Positions 5,965 through 6,687 of a stretch of 6,687 bases of DNA are shown in pieces. A program made the position numbers and the translations under genes. Location of the stretch: assembly GCA_029857975.1 (NCBI GenBank), contig JAOUFX010000163.1:1-6687 (forward strand), read 5' to 3'. The stretch's first letter is position 1. Each line of letters begins with the position of its first letter. Source of the DNA: Deltaproteobacteria bacterium (GTDB lineage Bacteria > Desulfobacterota > SM23-61). The notes under the pieces were generated by a model. It saw only the letters and a list, made by a program, of their open reading frames with translations, did no database searches and had not been told where the DNA came from.

Positions 5965-6188
5965 GCTTTTTTATCCACTCCTGAAATTCTGCCATAAGGA
6001 TGGCGAGGATGTGCCCGGGGGGGAGAGGGGCGGTTTAAAAAAGGCGGCGGGCGTGGTTCTTAAGGAAAAAGGAGCGGTCGGTCGTTTTTTTTAGGGGCTG
6101 CGCGGATGAACGGGGAAGGAGTGAGAGTCGCTTGGGGAATTGAGGAAAAAGTTATCCCTGCGGCATTTCGCAAACGAAAGCCACCGAT

Positions 6189-6335
6189 TTATTCGAGCTC
6201 TCTCTGGAATCTTTTGATCTTCAATCGATACAACTCCTGGGGAGTCATATCGATTAGGTAGAACAGTTCTTCTACATCGACAATCCCATAGATGCCCTCA
6301 TAGTAAAAGATCATTTTATGAATGCTCTGACCCAT
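6189..6335 (-). CDS. Small hypothetical protein (48 aa) downstream of the transposase
   Basis: ATG at 6333-6335 to TAA at 6189-6191. The product begins MGQSIHKMIFYYEGIYGIVD and ends KRFQRELE. It is rich in aromatic and acidic residues, has a basic tail, and shows no signal peptide or membrane segment; the second half (about 21-47) could form helices. GAGAGGA lies 6 nt before the ATG, a good ribosome binding site. It starts 35 nt after the transposase stop, and its start codon lies in one arm of the 6327-6374 inverted repeat while the ribosome binding site is in the loop, so translation may depend on ribosomes finishing the transposase. I do not recognise the family. It could be an insertion-element passenger gene or a remnant. 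Its composition matches the element rather than the metabolic genes. Confidence 0.5.
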   Translation of the reverse strand: MGQSIHKMIFYYEGIYGIVDVEELFYLIDMTPQELYRLKIKRFQRELE

Positions 6336-6374
6336 CTGCTTTCCTCTCCAGCGACGAATCCCCAGATGGGTCAG
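6327..6374. repeat. Perfect 12-bp inverted repeat spanning transposase stop and small-ORF start
   Basis: CTGACCCATCTG (6327-6338) and CAGATGGGTCAG (6363-6374) are perfect complements separated by 24 nt. In the minus-strand RNA the 5' arm contains the transposase stop codon (6371-6373), the loop contains the GAGAGGA ribosome binding site, and the 3' arm contains the start codon of the 48-aa ORF (6333-6335). No T-run follows, so it is not a terminator. It looks like a translational coupling hairpin, though a role as a recombination or transposase site is possible. Confidence 0.65.
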
Positions 6375-6687
6375 GCGTTGGCGCGCTGACTCTTATAGGC
6401 ATTAACCAGGCTATAAATGATCAGGGTCAAAATCGCATGAGCCCGGACGGCGGAGCCGGTCTTCTTGGGATACTTCAATAGATGATAGCCCTGCTTGAGC
6501 TCCCGGAAATCCTGATTCTCAATCTCTGAACGCAGATCATAGCGCTCCAAAACCCTCAGGGGCCGAGAGAACGGAAGGATCGTCAAAAAGACCTTCTCTT
6601 CCCCGGGCTCATACCCCTTGCCCTCCCATCGGACCACCATCACTCCATTGATCGGATTGGCCTTAAAATCTTTCCGACCCCTTCGCT
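6371..6687 (-). CDS. IS4-type DDE transposase, C-terminal fragment cut by window edge
   Basis: The frame is open from base 6687 to a TGA at 6371-6373, showing the last 104 residues; the apparent GTG/ATG starts near 6640 are internal because the frame continues to the edge. The fragment carries the C-terminal pattern of IS4-like DDE enzymes: YDLRSEIENQDFRELKQGYH, where the Glu of the IEN stretch is the likely third catalytic acid. A hydrophobic helix with AHAILTLIIYSLVNAY follows. The first two catalytic Asp residues would be outside the window, so I cannot tell whether the gene is intact. It catalyses cut-and-paste movement of its element and has no metabolic link to the neighbouring genes. 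Confidence 0.85.
   Translation of the reverse strand, partial: RRGRKDFKANPINGVMVVRWEGKGYEPGEEKVFLTILPFSRPLRVLERYDLRSEIENQDFRELKQGYHLLKYPKKTGSAVRAHAILTLIIYSLVNAYKSQRANA

Larger units (their letters stand above)
5776..6188. other. 413-bp gene-free region upstream of the metabolic block
   Basis: No credible gene is visible on either strand. The half next to the ThDP gene (5776-5930) is the predicted leader with paired segments; 5929-5964 carries the mirror-symmetric promoters. The remainder (5965-6188) contains homopolymer tracts (a run of seven G near 6018, T8 at 6085-6092) and a weak hairpin, TTTCG-CAAA-CGAAA (6166-6179). Base composition changes from GC-rich in the metabolic genes to about 43% GC by hand count over 6181-6300, so the end of the insertion element probably falls in this region. 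I cannot place it without the other end of the element. Confidence 0.6.
6189..6687 (-). mobile_element. Partial insertion sequence, IS4-like, right side cut by window edge
   Basis: The transposase C-terminus and the small ORF behind it share a lower GC content than the metabolic genes and form the visible part of an insertion element. Terminal inverted repeats and target duplication cannot be shown because the other end is outside the window; the true end may lie somewhere between about 6090 and 6190. The element's transcription points toward the metabolic block. Confidence 0.5.

Noticed and set aside
5951..5995. 14-codon minus-strand peptide (MAEFQEWIKKLDDL)
   Set aside because: It overlaps the operon -35 region, has no ribosome binding site, and would not be carried on the transcript from the predicted promoter.
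6060..6092. T8 tract on the plus strand as an intrinsic terminator
   Set aside because: The GC-rich sequence before it (GGAGCGGTCGGTCG) is not self-complementary, so no stem forms.
1..6687. CRISPR arrays, tRNA or rRNA genes
   Set aside because: No regularly spaced direct repeats and no recognisable tRNA or rRNA sequence were seen on either strand.

Overview
The window reads almost entirely on the minus strand. It looks like accessory catabolic DNA from a GC-rich Gram-negative bacterium. The periplasmic-receptor transporter of the TRAP-TAXI type and the gene style would fit Desulfobacterota/Deltaproteobacteria or a related environmental lineage, but that placement is a guess: there is no rRNA or other phylogenetic marker here.

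In transcription order, from high to low coordinates, the layout is as follows. (1) 6371-6687: the C-terminal end of an IS4-type DDE transposase, cut by the window edge. It is followed at 6189-6335 by a 48-codon ORF with a good ribosome binding site, whose start codon lies in one arm of a perfect 12-bp inverted repeat. (2) 5776-6188: a gene-free stretch holding a strong sigma70-like promoter (5937-5964) that is almost a mirror image of a second promoter on the plus strand, then a structured leader of roughly 150 nt. (3) 4027-5775: a ThDP-dependent enzyme of the acetolactate-synthase superfamily. (4) 2604-3923: an NAD(P)-dependent oxidoreductase of the DXR-like (DRL) type with a C-terminal SAF domain. 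(5) 1402-2391: a TAXI-type TRAP solute receptor with its own sigma70-like promoter at 2466-2494. (6) 1-1083: the N-terminal part of a fused TRAP permease, running off the left edge. GC-rich hairpins sit in every intergenic gap of the metabolic block, and the one after the receptor gene resembles an intrinsic terminator/attenuator.

Working hypothesis: the TRAP-TAXI system imports a small organic acid. The ThDP enzyme decarboxylates or carboligates a 2-oxoacid derived from it, and the DRL-like enzyme reduces, and perhaps isomerises, the product. A ThDP carboligase beside an NADPH reductoisomerase-like enzyme has the same logic as IlvB/IlvC and DXS/DXR. The ThDP enzyme lacks the tryptophan typical of biosynthetic AHAS, and no regulatory small subunit gene is present, so a biosynthetic IlvB role is unlikely. 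The substrate cannot be read from the sequence. The most interesting items are this enzyme pair, the mirror-symmetric promoter, and the small ORF after the transposase.
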